DNA of 16,510 nucleotides from the NCBI GenBank assembly GCA_021810725.1, contig JAJZIE010000023.1:1-16510 (forward strand), given 5' to 3'. Positions 7,011 through 14,026 of the stretch are shown one piece after another. The stretch's first letter is position 1, and each line of letters starts with the position of its first letter. The translations under genes and the position numbers were made by a program. The notes beneath the pieces were generated by a model. It saw only the letters and a program-made list of their open reading frames with translations, had not been told where the DNA came from and did no database searches. This DNA is from Bacillota bacterium (GTDB lineage: Bacteria; Bacillota; Sulfobacillia; JAJZYS01; JAJYTV01).

Positions 7011-7907
7011 GTGCACGACGCTGCGCTCGACTTTATCCACGTTGGCCGCAACTATGGCCATGTGCAGGCCCTGCGCGACGTGTCGTTCGAGGCGCGCAAG
7101 GGGGAAGTGGTCGCGCTGCTCGGCCCGAACGGGGCGGGCAAGTCGACCGCCATAGCGCTGATGCTCGGTCTGAGAGCGCCGAGCTTCGGTCGCGTGACGG
7201 TGCTGGGCGAGGATCCGCGGCGCGAGGGCACTCGCGGCCGCATCGGCGCCATGCTGCAGGAGACCGCGCTGCCACCGGGCGTCAAGGTCGCGGAACTGCT
7301 CGCGTTCCAGCGCAGCCTCTACCCACGGCCACTGCCCTTCGACGCGGTGGTGGAGCGTGGCCGCGTAGGCGATCTCCTTGGTCTGCGCGTAGAACGCCTC
7401 TCGGGTGGCCAGCGGCGCCGGGTGCTGTTCGCCCTGGCCGTCGCCGGGGATCCCGAGGTCCTATTCCTCGACGAGCCGACAGCCGGTATGGACACCGAGT
7501 CGAGGGCGTTCTTCTGGCGCGAGATGGATGAACTCAGCCATAGCGGGCGGACCATCCTCTTCACAACCCACTACCTCGAGGAGGCGGACCGGCACGCGCG
7601 GCGCATCCTGCTGCTCCAGGGCGGGCGGCTCGCGGTGGACGCCACGCCTGAGCAGATGCGCAGGCGCACGGGCGAGAGCACCATGAAGTTTTCCATCTCT
7701 CCCGACTGGGTGGAGAAGGTGGCGGGACTGCTGCCGGACTGCCGGGTGGCCGCGCACGGCCCCAGGGTGAGCGTCGTCACGGCGGATGCCGAGGCGGCCC
7801 TGCGCGTCCTCTTCGCCCACGACGTTCCGCTCCACGGCCTCGAGGTGACGGCGGGAAGTCTTGAAGAGGCGCTTCTGCAACTGCAGGAAGGGGGCGACGA
7901 CCGGTGA
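7011..7907 (+). CDS. ABC transporter ATP-binding protein (ABC-2 export type, module 2)
   Basis: A 298-aa exporter ATPase, similar in size to YvfR-like proteins found with DesK/DesR-type systems. Walker A is GPNGAGKS (38-45), the signature is LSGGQRRRV, Walker B is VLFLDEPTAGMD and the switch histidine is in TTHYLEEADR. About 75 residues follow the ATPase core (from STMKFSISPDWV on); they probably contact the permease. Start: GTG at 7011, 7 nt after AGGAGG (6998-7003). An in-frame GTG at 6990 would place that ribosome site inside the gene. The stop overlaps the permease start by 4 nt (GTGA). The module differs from the first in gene order and in the longer ATPase tail, so the two are not a recent tandem duplication. 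The substrate is unknown. Confidence 0.94.
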   Translation: MHDAALDFIHVGRNYGHVQALRDVSFEARKGEVVALLGPNGAGKSTAIALMLGLRAPSFGRVTVLGEDPRREGTRGRIGAMLQETALPPGVKVAELLAFQRSLYPRPLPFDAVVERGRVGDLLGLRVERLSGGQRRRVLFALAVAGDPEVLFLDEPTAGMDTESRAFFWREMDELSHSGRTILFTTHYLEEADRHARRILLLQGGRLAVDATPEQMRRRTGESTMKFSISPDWVEKVAGLLPDCRVAAHGPRVSVVTADAEAALRVLFAHDVPLHGLEVTAGSLEEALLQLQEGGDDR

Positions 7908-8647
7908 CGGCACTCTTGCGCCTTGAAATCGCGCGCATGGTGCGCAACATGCGATTTCTCGTGTTTACCCTCGTGTTCCCGGCCGGTTTCTACCTGCTCT
8001 ACACGGAGATGTTCCGTGCGCAGATCCGCCTTGCAGGCACCACCTGGGCCGGCTACTACATGGTGTCGATGGCGGTCTTCGGCGCGGTCGGCGCGGCGCT
8101 CGGCACGCTCGGCACGCGACTCGCGGCCGAACGGGCCGGCGGTTGGGTGCGCCTGTTGCGCGCGTCGCCCCTCGCCGCCGCCCACTACGTCGGCGCGAAG
8201 CTGGCCGCGGCGGTGATTGCCGCCGTGCCGGCAACCTTGCTCCTGCTGCTCCTAGGTGCCCTCGTGAACCATGTCGCGCTCACGGCAGGGACCTGGCTCG
8301 GGCTCTTCCTGTTCGTGATCGCTGGCGCCGTACCATTCGCGGCTCTCGGCCTGCTACTTGGCTACCTCTTCGACTCCGAGTCGGCCCAGGCTGGCCAGGT
8401 GCTGATCTGGCTCGCACTGTCGCTGCTCGGTGGGCTCTGGATGCCGCTCGAGGCCATGCCCAAGGTGTTCTCGGAGATTGCGCTCTACCTCCCGACCTTC
8501 CGCGCGGCGGACCTCGCGCGCCTCGCGCTCGGCGCGGCGTCGCGACCGGCCCTACAGGACATCGCGGTGCTCCTCGCGTACACCCTTGGACTAGGGGCTC
8601 TGGCTTGGTGGCGCTACCGGAGCGACGCAGAGCGGGAGTACGCCTGA
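7904..8647 (+). CDS. ABC-2 type transporter permease (module 2)
   Basis: A 247-aa membrane protein with about six hydrophobic segments, including FLVFTLVFPAGFYLLY, MVSMAVFGAVGAALGTLG, AAAVIAAVPATLLLLLLGAL, LGLFLFVIAGAVPFAALGL, LIWLALSLLGGLWMPL and DIAVLLAYTLGLGALAW. The ERAGGWVRLLRASPL loop and the GLWMPLEAMP segment before an amphipathic helix are typical of ABC-2 exporter permeases. It starts with GTG overlapping the ATPase stop and is preceded by a purine-rich run (AGGAAGGGGG). It should pair with the ATPase just upstream. The substrate cannot be deduced. Confidence 0.91.
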   Translation: MTALLRLEIARMVRNMRFLVFTLVFPAGFYLLYTEMFRAQIRLAGTTWAGYYMVSMAVFGAVGAALGTLGTRLAAERAGGWVRLLRASPLAAAHYVGAKLAAAVIAAVPATLLLLLLGALVNHVALTAGTWLGLFLFVIAGAVPFAALGLLLGYLFDSESAQAGQVLIWLALSLLGGLWMPLEAMPKVFSEIALYLPTFRAADLARLALGAASRPALQDIAVLLAYTLGLGALAWWRYRSDAEREYA

Positions 8648-8660
8648 AGGAGGCTGCCTG

Positions 8661-9287
8661 GTGGCGGCGGAACAGGAAGCGAGGATCCGGGTGCTGCTGG
8701 CGGAGGACCAGGCGATGGTGCGCGGGGCGATCTCCGCGCTCCTTCGCCTGTCCGCCCGGGATGTCGAGGTGGTGGCCGAGGCGGGCGATGGCGAGGAGGC
8801 GCTCCGCCTGGCACGCGAGACGAAGCCCGACGTGGCCCTGCTCGACATCGAGATGCCGCGACTCGATGGACTCGGGGTCGCGCAGGAGTTGCACGCCGAG
8901 TTCCCGCTACTGCGCATCGTGATCCTCACCACGTTCGCCCGGCCGGGGTACCTGAGACGCGCCCTCTCGGCCGGCGCCAGCGGCTACCTCCTGAAGGACG
9001 CACCGGCCGCGGAGCTCGCGGCCGCCATCCGTCGCGTCGCGCGGGGCGAGCGGGTGGTGCAGCCGGACCTCGCCTACGAGGCCCTGGCGCTCGGTGATGG
9101 TCCCCTGACCGGCCGCGAGCGCGAGGTGCTGCGCCTCGCGGACGGCCGCACGGCCCAGGCCATCGCGGCCGAGTTGCACCTTTCCGAGGGCACGGTGCGC
9201 AACTACCTGTCGGAGGCGATCCAAAAGCTCGGTGCGGCGAACCGCGGCGAGGCCCGCCGCATCGCGGAGGAGCGGGGGTGGCTATGA
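8661..9287 (+). CDS. Response regulator, DesR/LuxR family (module 2)
   Basis: A 208-aa regulator. The receiver domain has acidic residues Glu15-Asp16, phospho-acceptor Asp62 in VALLDIEMP, Thr in VILTTFARPGYL and Lys in GYLLKDAPA. The C-terminal helix-turn-helix (149-208) includes LTGREREVLRLADG, AIAAELHLSEGTVRNYL and QKLGAANRGEA; a DesR-like ending. Start: GTG at 8661, 7 nt after AAGGAGG (8647-8653), a near-ideal ribosome site. It lies 13 nt after the permease stop and overlaps the kinase gene by 10 nt, so the four genes form one operon. Its probable target is the operon's own promoter and possibly the inverted repeat at 6923-6936. Confidence 0.95.
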   Translation: MAAEQEARIRVLLAEDQAMVRGAISALLRLSARDVEVVAEAGDGEEALRLARETKPDVALLDIEMPRLDGLGVAQELHAEFPLLRIVILTTFARPGYLRRALSAGASGYLLKDAPAAELAAAIRRVARGERVVQPDLAYEALALGDGPLTGREREVLRLADGRTAQAIAAELHLSEGTVRNYLSEAIQKLGAANRGEARRIAEERGWL

Positions 9288-10387
9288 CGGATCTGCCGCC
9301 GTGGCCAAGCGCGCGGGAGTTCGGCCGACGCTACACCTTCTACGCGCTGATCTGGCTCGCCTACCTGATCTATCCGCTCCTGTCGCTCTTCGGCATGCAC
9401 TCGGTGCTCAAGATCACCGTGGGTGCCATCGGGCTTCTCGTCTTTGTCCCCGTCTACGTGTCGGCGTTCACGCTGCGGCCACCGCCGGACCGCGTCACCT
9501 TCGTGGCGGCGGCGGCGATCGAGCTGATCGGCCTCAGCACCGCGGCATATCTCGGCGTGCCGTTCCTCGGACTCGCGGTCTACGTTCCGGTGGTGCTCGC
9601 CCGGCTGCGCTCAGGCCGCGCCGCCATCCTAACGGTGGCGATTTCCGTGGGGCTGATGGTTGCCGTAGGGAGGGCGGTGGGCGCCCCCTCGAGCCTGCTA
9701 CTGAGCCTCGCGCTCGTCAGCGTGCTCTCATCGGTGGCCCTGCGCGGCTTTCTGCGCTTCATCGATTCGACGCTCGCCCTGAGGCGCGCCCAGGAGGAGA
9801 TCGCGCAACTCGCCAAGCTCGAGGAACGCAGCCGCATTGCTCGTGACCTGCACGACATCCTCGGCCACTCCCTCTCGCTCGTCGTGCTCAAGAGCGAGTT
9901 GGCGCAGGCGCTCCTGCAGCGTGGCGCGGCGGGGGAGGCCGAGGGCGAGATCGAGGAACTGCAGGCCGTGGCGCGCGCCGCCCTCGCCGAGGTGCGCGAG
10001 GCGGTCACCGGTTACCGCAAGGAGAGCCTGGCGGCCGAACTGTTGAGGGCACCGACGACCCTGGCCGCGGCGGGCATCCGCTGCGATGTCGAGGGGCAGC
10101 TTGCGGGTCTGACGGACGCGCAGGACGCGGCGCTTGCGCTGGTGGTGCGCGAGGCCGTCACGAACGTCGCGCGGCACAGCGCAGCGCACAGCTGCGGCAT
10201 CCGCCTCTGGCGGGAGGCTGGCCAGATGCGCCTGCGGGTGGACGACGACGGCAGGGCAAACGATATGGTGACTCCTGGCAACGGCCTTGGGGGCATGACC
10301 GAGCGGCTATCCGCTCTGGGCGGCGATGTCAAGTGGCGCGGGGGCAATGGCTTCACGCTGGAAGTCGCCCTGCCAAGCCAGGACTGA
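9278..10387 (+). CDS. Sensor histidine kinase, DesK class (HisKA_3), module 2
   Basis: A 369-aa membrane kinase. Residues 21-160 contain about five or six transmembrane segments with very short loops, as in DesK-like sensors of membrane state. A short coiled coil follows, then the phospho-acceptor His192 in ARDLHDILGHSLS. The HATPase domain has the N box REAVTNVARH (Asn296), G1 box DDDGRA and G2 region GNGLGGMTERL; it is compact, as in the DesK group. Start: GTG at 9278, 7 nt after GGAGG (9266-9270). The ATG at 9284, overlapping the regulator stop as ATGA, is an equally possible start two residues later. It should phosphorylate the regulator encoded just upstream. Confidence 0.94.
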   Translation: MAMTDLPPWPSAREFGRRYTFYALIWLAYLIYPLLSLFGMHSVLKITVGAIGLLVFVPVYVSAFTLRPPPDRVTFVAAAAIELIGLSTAAYLGVPFLGLAVYVPVVLARLRSGRAAILTVAISVGLMVAVGRAVGAPSSLLLSLALVSVLSSVALRGFLRFIDSTLALRRAQEEIAQLAKLEERSRIARDLHDILGHSLSLVVLKSELAQALLQRGAAGEAEGEIEELQAVARAALAEVREAVTGYRKESLAAELLRAPTTLAAAGIRCDVEGQLAGLTDAQDAALALVVREAVTNVARHSAAHSCGIRLWREAGQMRLRVDDDGRANDMVTPGNGLGGMTERLSALGGDVKWRGGNGFTLEVALPSQD

Positions 10388-10424
10388 GCGGGAGTCTTGC
10401 CCGGACAACTTCGCGTTGCCGAGC

Positions 10425-10453
10425 AGTGCCGCGTAGCCTTAAGCGGTGCTTTC
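10425..10453 (+). terminator. Weak hairpin terminator candidate after the second module
   Basis: AGTGCCGC (10425-10432) can pair with GCGGTGCT (10443-10450) through 8 bp including two G-U pairs, across a 10-nt loop. A short TTCC follows. It lies 38 nt after the kinase stop and before the gin operon, where a boundary is expected. Stem and T tract are weak. Confidence 0.35.
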
Positions 10454-10548
10454 CTGCGGCGGCTTGCGGCAATACTGTCCGCTGGGAGAGAGCAGGAATC
10501 ATCTCCGGGCGGACCGAATGGCCTGTCCCAGAGCGGGAGGTGGGCGAC

Positions 10549-10722
10549 TTGCACGCCGATCGGGCGAAGCTCGAGAACGAGGCCTTGCGTCTTTTCGAGT
10601 TCGGCATCGAAGAAGAGTTTCGCGAGCGCGGCAAGATCGTGCTGGACTCCAGCCTCGGTCTCGTGCCGCAGCCGCGGGGGCGCAGACCCAGACGTCACCA
10701 GGGACCGGACAAGAAGCACTGA
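10549..10722 (+). CDS. Small hypothetical protein (57 aa) leading the gin operon
   Basis: I do not recognise this protein. It starts with TTG at 10549, 8 nt after GGGAGG (10535-10540). A GTG at 10540 is in frame but has no ribosome site. The first half is charged and helix-like (ENEALRLFEFGIEEEFRERG); the last 20 residues are strongly basic (RGRRPRRHQGPDKKH), as in a nucleic-acid or membrane-binding tail. The stop is 20 nt before the gin start, and gin has its own ribosome site (GGGAGG, 10729-10734). Position and spacing suggest it is the first gene of the operon. It does not resemble YaaL or BofA by eye. Confidence 0.55.
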   Translation: MHADRAKLENEALRLFEFGIEEEFRERGKIVLDSSLGLVPQPRGRRPRRHQGPDKKH

Positions 10723-10742
10723 ACAGGCGGGAGGGTTCCCTC

Positions 10743-10916
10743 GTGGAACGTTGCCACATCTGCGGACGGCCGGACGACGGCAAGGCACTCACGGTCGACG
10801 GGCGGCACCTCTGCCGCGTCTGCGAGCGGATCACCGTCCGTCTCGAGCCCCAGCACCCCCTTTATCCCTTCTGGGTGCACATGCTGCACGGATTCGCGGG
10901 GGCCGCCGGGGATTGA
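10743..10916 (+). CDS. gin: Inhibitor of sigma-G, Gin family
   Basis: A 57-aa zinc-finger protein with Cys4-x2-Cys7 and Cys24-x2-Cys27, then a conserved tail HPLYPFWVHML. This matches the layout of B. subtilis CsfB/Gin: CxxC, about 16 residues, CxxCE, then a P-x-Y-x-F-x-V motif. Gin binds sigma-G and keeps it inactive until engulfment is complete, so its presence argues for a spore former. Start: GTG at 10743, 8 nt after GGGAGG (10729-10734). The next gene starts inside its stop codon region (TTGA overlap). In Bacillus csfB also precedes yaaO and tmk, which supports the call. Confidence 0.85.
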   Translation: MERCHICGRPDDGKALTVDGRHLCRVCERITVRLEPQHPLYPFWVHMLHGFAGAAGD

Positions 10917-12268
10917 GCGATACGCCGCTGACGGACGCGATTCGGCGGTACCGCTTGGCGGTGTCGTCCAGGCTGCATGTTCCGAGCCATGGCGGAGGTC
11001 CGGGCAGCCCAGCCCTGAAGGGCCTCTGGGGTGAACTCCTGAGCTGGGATGTGACGGAGCAGCCCGATCTCGACGACCTTTCGCATCCCGACGGGCCGAT
11101 CGCCGAGGCGCAAGGACTTGCCGCCGGCTTCTTCGGCGCGGCGCGGGCCTTCTTCCTCACAGGCGGCGCCACGCTCGGCGTGGAGTCCGCCATTTTCGCA
11201 GCCCTTGAAGGCGGGAGAGCGCTGCTGGCGGCTCGGGACAGCCACCGCAGCCTGCTCGGCGCGGCTGCCCTGACCGGCATGGACGTCGTGCTGCTCGATC
11301 CCGCACGCGACCAGGGCACCGGCGTTTCGCTCGGGCCAAGCCCGGGGGACGTCGAGCGGGCTCTTTTCGACCATCCCGACATCGGCGCCGTGCTCGTGAA
11401 CTACCCGAGCTACCTCGGTGTCGCGCCGGACCTCCGGGCCATCGCCGAGGTCGCGCACCGCCAGGGAGCGCTCGTCATCGCCGACGCCGCGCACGGGGCG
11501 CACTTCGGACTCGATCCCAGGCTGCCGGCTCCTCCCATCGCCCTGGGAGCCGATCTCGTCGTGCTTGGCATGCACAAGACCGGCGGGGCATTGACCCAGG
11601 CTGCGATGCTGCTCCTGGGAGAGCGAGCGGCGGGACTGGCGGATCGGGTGAGCCTGGCCATCGGGCTTCTCGGCACCTCCTCGCCTTCCTACCTCCTGCT
11701 GATGTCGGTCGAGCAGGCGCTCCACGACATGAGGGACGCCATGCCGGCCCTTCTTGCGACGGCGATCGACCTGGCACAGACGGTGCGCGGTCCCGCGAGG
11801 ATCGCGGTGTCGCTGCCGCAGGACCCCCTCCGCGTCGCCTGGCGCGCCGAAGATGCCGCGGCGGTTGCGCAAACCCTTGCTTTGGCGGGCGTTCGCGGCG
11901 AATATGTGGACGGTGACACAGCGCTCTACTGCGTGCCCTTCGGCGCCCGTGAACGGGACATCGAAGAGCTCAGACGGGTGGTGGCGGGGTTGCCCGCGCC
12001 GCCACGACCGGAGAGGTCGCCGCTCCTCGCTCCGATCAGGATCGCTCCGCGCGCCGCGCTACTCGCTGGTCGGCGCCGCGTCGACCTGAGGCGGTGCCAG
12101 GGCATGATCGCAGCCGATATCGTCGCACCGGTACCGCCCGGGATCCCGGCCCTCTGGCCAGGCGAGCCGATCAGCCGGGAAACGGCGGACCATCTCTTCA
12201 CAGAGGCTTCAAAGGGTCGACGCATCATGGGAGTCGATCACGAACAGGTTTGGGTGGTGGCGGAGTGA
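10913..12268 (+). CDS. Orn/Lys/Arg decarboxylase-family PLP protein (YaaO-like)
   Basis: A 451-aa fold-type I PLP enzyme. The PLP lysine is Lys222 in GMHKTGGALTQAA. The cofactor-binding Asp191 is in IADAAHGAHFG. Substrate and cofactor segments FLTGGATLGVESAI, ARDSHRSLLGA and GTSSPSYLLL are characteristic of the YaaO/SpeA branch. Members decarboxylate basic amino acids, but the copy in this genomic place has no proven substrate. The usual DEAHG motif is DAAHG here; the Asp is kept and other branches also vary at the second position, so activity is still likely. Start: TTG at 10913, overlapping the gin stop by 4 nt; no in-frame start upstream belongs to the fold. The C-terminal region (from about 290) is shorter than usual for a total near 480. 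Confidence 0.88.
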   Translation: MSDTPLTDAIRRYRLAVSSRLHVPSHGGGPGSPALKGLWGELLSWDVTEQPDLDDLSHPDGPIAEAQGLAAGFFGAARAFFLTGGATLGVESAIFAALEGGRALLAARDSHRSLLGAAALTGMDVVLLDPARDQGTGVSLGPSPGDVERALFDHPDIGAVLVNYPSYLGVAPDLRAIAEVAHRQGALVIADAAHGAHFGLDPRLPAPPIALGADLVVLGMHKTGGALTQAAMLLLGERAAGLADRVSLAIGLLGTSSPSYLLLMSVEQALHDMRDAMPALLATAIDLAQTVRGPARIAVSLPQDPLRVAWRAEDAAAVAQTLALAGVRGEYVDGDTALYCVPFGARERDIEELRRVVAGLPAPPRPERSPLLAPIRIAPRAALLAGRRRVDLRRCQGMIAADIVAPVPPGIPALWPGEPISRETADHLFTEASKGRRIMGVDHEQVWVVAE

Positions 12269-12882
12269 GGGGACTCTACGTCGCGCTTGAGGGTGCCGAC
12301 CGGGTCGGCAAGTCGACCCAGATGCAGAAGCTGGTGAAGCGCCTCAAGGCGCTCGAGCTCCAGGTCGTCGAAACGCAGGAGCCGGGCGGAACAGCCTTGG
12401 GTCAGGAACTCAGGCGCCTCTTGCTGCACGAGGGCACCAAGTCCCCAGTCGCTGAGCTGCTGCTCTTCCTGGCCGACCGGGCCGAGCACCAGGAGCGCGT
12501 GATCGAGCCCGCCCTGCGTCGCGGAGCCGTTGTCGTCTCCGATCGCAGCGCATATTCTACCTTCGCCTATCAAGGCATTCGGGGGGGCTTCGGCCTGGAC
12601 CTGATGCTGCGCCTGCACGAGGACCTCGGGCTTCTGCTGCCCGACATGGCCGTCGTGCTCGATATGCCGGAAGACGAGGAGCGCTGGCAGGATCGGGCAC
12701 CCGACGCCGTCGAAGCTCAAGGAGACCATGAGGCACTCAGGCAGGCCTACCGGGAGATTGCCAGGCGCTTCCCGGAGCGCGTCCGGCTGGTCGACGCCGA
12801 CGGTTCGGCCCGCGACGTGGCGCAGGAGATCTGGCAGGAGGTCTGGCAGACCGTGATGGAATGGAGGGAGGGGCGAGAATGA
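12265..12882 (+). CDS. tmk: Thymidylate kinase (dTMP kinase)
   Basis: A 205-aa enzyme that phosphorylates dTMP to dTDP with ATP. The P-loop is EGADRVGKST (residues 9-18), followed by the base-side motif EPGGT (39-43) and the DR-Y motif SDRSAYSTFAYQG (92-104). The lid has ERWQDRAPDA (Arg140, Arg144). The P-loop carries Arg13 where most bacterial enzymes have Gly, as in yeast and human type I enzymes. The lid is also shorter than usual and lacks the common FxxRVRxxY segment, having HEALRQAY instead. Start: GTG overlapping the upstream stop by 4 nt. The stop overlaps darA as ATGA. The order yaaO-tmk-yaaQ is that of Bacillus. Confidence 0.93.
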   Translation: MRGLYVALEGADRVGKSTQMQKLVKRLKALELQVVETQEPGGTALGQELRRLLLHEGTKSPVAELLLFLADRAEHQERVIEPALRRGAVVVSDRSAYSTFAYQGIRGGFGLDLMLRLHEDLGLLLPDMAVVLDMPEDEERWQDRAPDAVEAQGDHEALRQAYREIARRFPERVRLVDADGSARDVAQEIWQEVWQTVMEWREGRE

Positions 12883-13208
12883 AGCTGATCGTGGCGATCG
12901 TCCAGGACAAGGATGCCGGCCGCATCCTGCAGGCGCTGGTGAAGAAGGACTTTCGGGCCACTCGCCTCGCCAGCACCGGCGGGTTTCTGAGGGAAGGCAA
13001 CACGACACTGCTCCTCGGCGTCGACGAGGACCAGGTGCAGGAAGTCGTCGACCTGATCGGCGAACTCGGCTGCTCGCGTGAGAAGCTTGTCACGCCTCTG
13101 TCGGCGGTCGGCGGGCCGATGGACTCCTATGTGCCCTATCCCGTCGAGGTGACCGTTGGCGGAGCCACCATCTTCGTGCTGCCCGTCGAGCAGTACCACC
13201 GCTTCTAG
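12879..13208 (+). CDS. darA: Cyclic-di-AMP receptor (DarA/PstA, YaaQ family)
   Basis: A 109-aa PII-like trimeric signal protein. The family core ATRLASTGGFLREGNTTLLLG (residues about 27-47) and the closing segments VGGATIFVLPVEQYHRF are strongly conserved. YaaQ proteins bind cyclic-di-AMP at the trimer interface; the downstream partners are mostly unknown. Start: ATG at 12879 after a long purine run (GGAGGGAGGGG, 12863-12873), overlapping the tmk stop as ATGA. In Bacillus yaaR lies between yaaQ and holB; here holB follows after 2 nt and yaaR is absent. Confidence 0.94.
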   Translation: MKLIVAIVQDKDAGRILQALVKKDFRATRLASTGGFLREGNTTLLLGVDEDQVQEVVDLIGELGCSREKLVTPLSAVGGPMDSYVPYPVEVTVGGATIFVLPVEQYHRF

Positions 13209-13210
13209 CC

Positions 13211-14026
13211 ATGCTTCACGCCTGGCTGGTGACCGGCCCCGCGGGAGCTGAGCGCCGCGCCGAGAGCAGGCGGCTTGCGGCGGAGCTCATCGCCGCTGGA
13301 GCCGAGGGCCCGCTCGTTCTCGCCGGCCACCATCCCGACGTGCGCGAATATCCCGATCCCTTGCGCATTGACGATGTGCGGGAGATCGCGGCGACGCTCG
13401 CGCGCCCCCCGCTGCTGGGCGGGGGGCGCGCTCTGCTGCTCGGCGGACTGGCGCAGGCCAAAGCCGAGGCGCAGAATGCCCTCCTGCGCATGATGGAGGA
13501 ACCGCCGCCCGACCTATATTTCGTCGCGGAAGCCGAGACGGCGCAGCAGGTCCTGCCCACCCTGCGCTCGCGGCTGGGGATGCATCCTCTGCCGCGCCTC
13601 GCGCCTTCCGCGATCGCCGAGCGCCTGCGGGCCTCCCGTCCGGATGCCTCGGGGGATCTGATCGACGAGGTGTCCCACGGCGCCGACGGCTATGTCGACA
13701 AGGCACTCGCCCTGCTCGACGCGCTTTCCGCTCTGGACGCGGCACTTCCACCGGATGACGGCAGGGAAGATTGGTTCATTAGGGCCGCATCGGCCGTTGA
13801 CGCAAGCAGTGAGACATGCACAAATGGGCTTGCGGGTCGTTTTGCGGCACGGTGGCATGGCACGTGGGACCCACGGTACCTGCGAGCCTGGCAACATGCC
13901 GAGGAGACGCGCCTGATCATCGCACGTAACGGCAACGCGCGGCTGGCCGCGGAGGTGCTGTTTTCGGAACTCGCGCGTCTAGGAGTGTTGCGCGGTGGCG
14001 CAAGCAGTGGGGATAAGGTTCCGTAG
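13211..14026 (+). CDS. holB: DNA polymerase III delta' subunit
   Basis: A 271-aa AAA+ clamp-loader subunit. The conserved core QNALLRMMEEPPPDLYFVAEAE is followed by the arginine-finger motif LPTLRSRLGMHPL, where the usual SRC reads SRL. No Walker A is present, as is normal for delta'. The expected zinc module with four cysteines in the first 80 residues is missing; that region contains no cysteine. The protein is also shorter than the usual 320-330 aa. The ATG at 13211 follows the darA stop by 2 nt with no clear Shine-Dalgarno, so translation is probably coupled. The last 32 nt overlap ricT. A very stable hairpin lies inside the gene at 13400-13431. Confidence 0.9.
   Translation: MLHAWLVTGPAGAERRAESRRLAAELIAAGAEGPLVLAGHHPDVREYPDPLRIDDVREIAATLARPPLLGGGRALLLGGLAQAKAEAQNALLRMMEEPPPDLYFVAEAETAQQVLPTLRSRLGMHPLPRLAPSAIAERLRASRPDASGDLIDEVSHGADGYVDKALALLDALSALDAALPPDDGREDWFIRAASAVDASSETCTNGLAGRFAARWHGTWDPRYLRAWQHAEETRLIIARNGNARLAAEVLFSELARLGVLRGGASSGDKVP
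13400..13431. repeat. Perfect 13-bp all-GC inverted repeat inside holB
   Basis: GCGCGCCCCCCGC (13400-13412) is the exact reverse complement of GCGGGGGGCGCGC (13419-13431), with loop TGCTGG. It codes for part of ARPPLLGGGRAL in holB. All 26 stem bases are G or C, so the RNA hairpin would be extremely stable. It has no T tract, and a role in pausing or mRNA processing is only a guess. Confidence 0.9.

Noticed and set aside
6923..7531. An open frame starting with ATG inside the 14-bp inverted repeat
   Set aside because: It runs out of frame across the second ABC ATPase and gives low-complexity Arg/Gly-rich protein without a ribosome site.
8143..8922. A 259-codon frame overlapping the second permease and regulator genes
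   Set aside because: It has no recognised domain and competes with two well-supported genes in another frame.
10397..10912. An upstream extension of the YaaO-like protein by 172 codons
   Set aside because: The extension overlaps the 57-aa gene and gin in other frames and has no domain. The TTG at 10913 starts the PLP fold and gives a normal family length.
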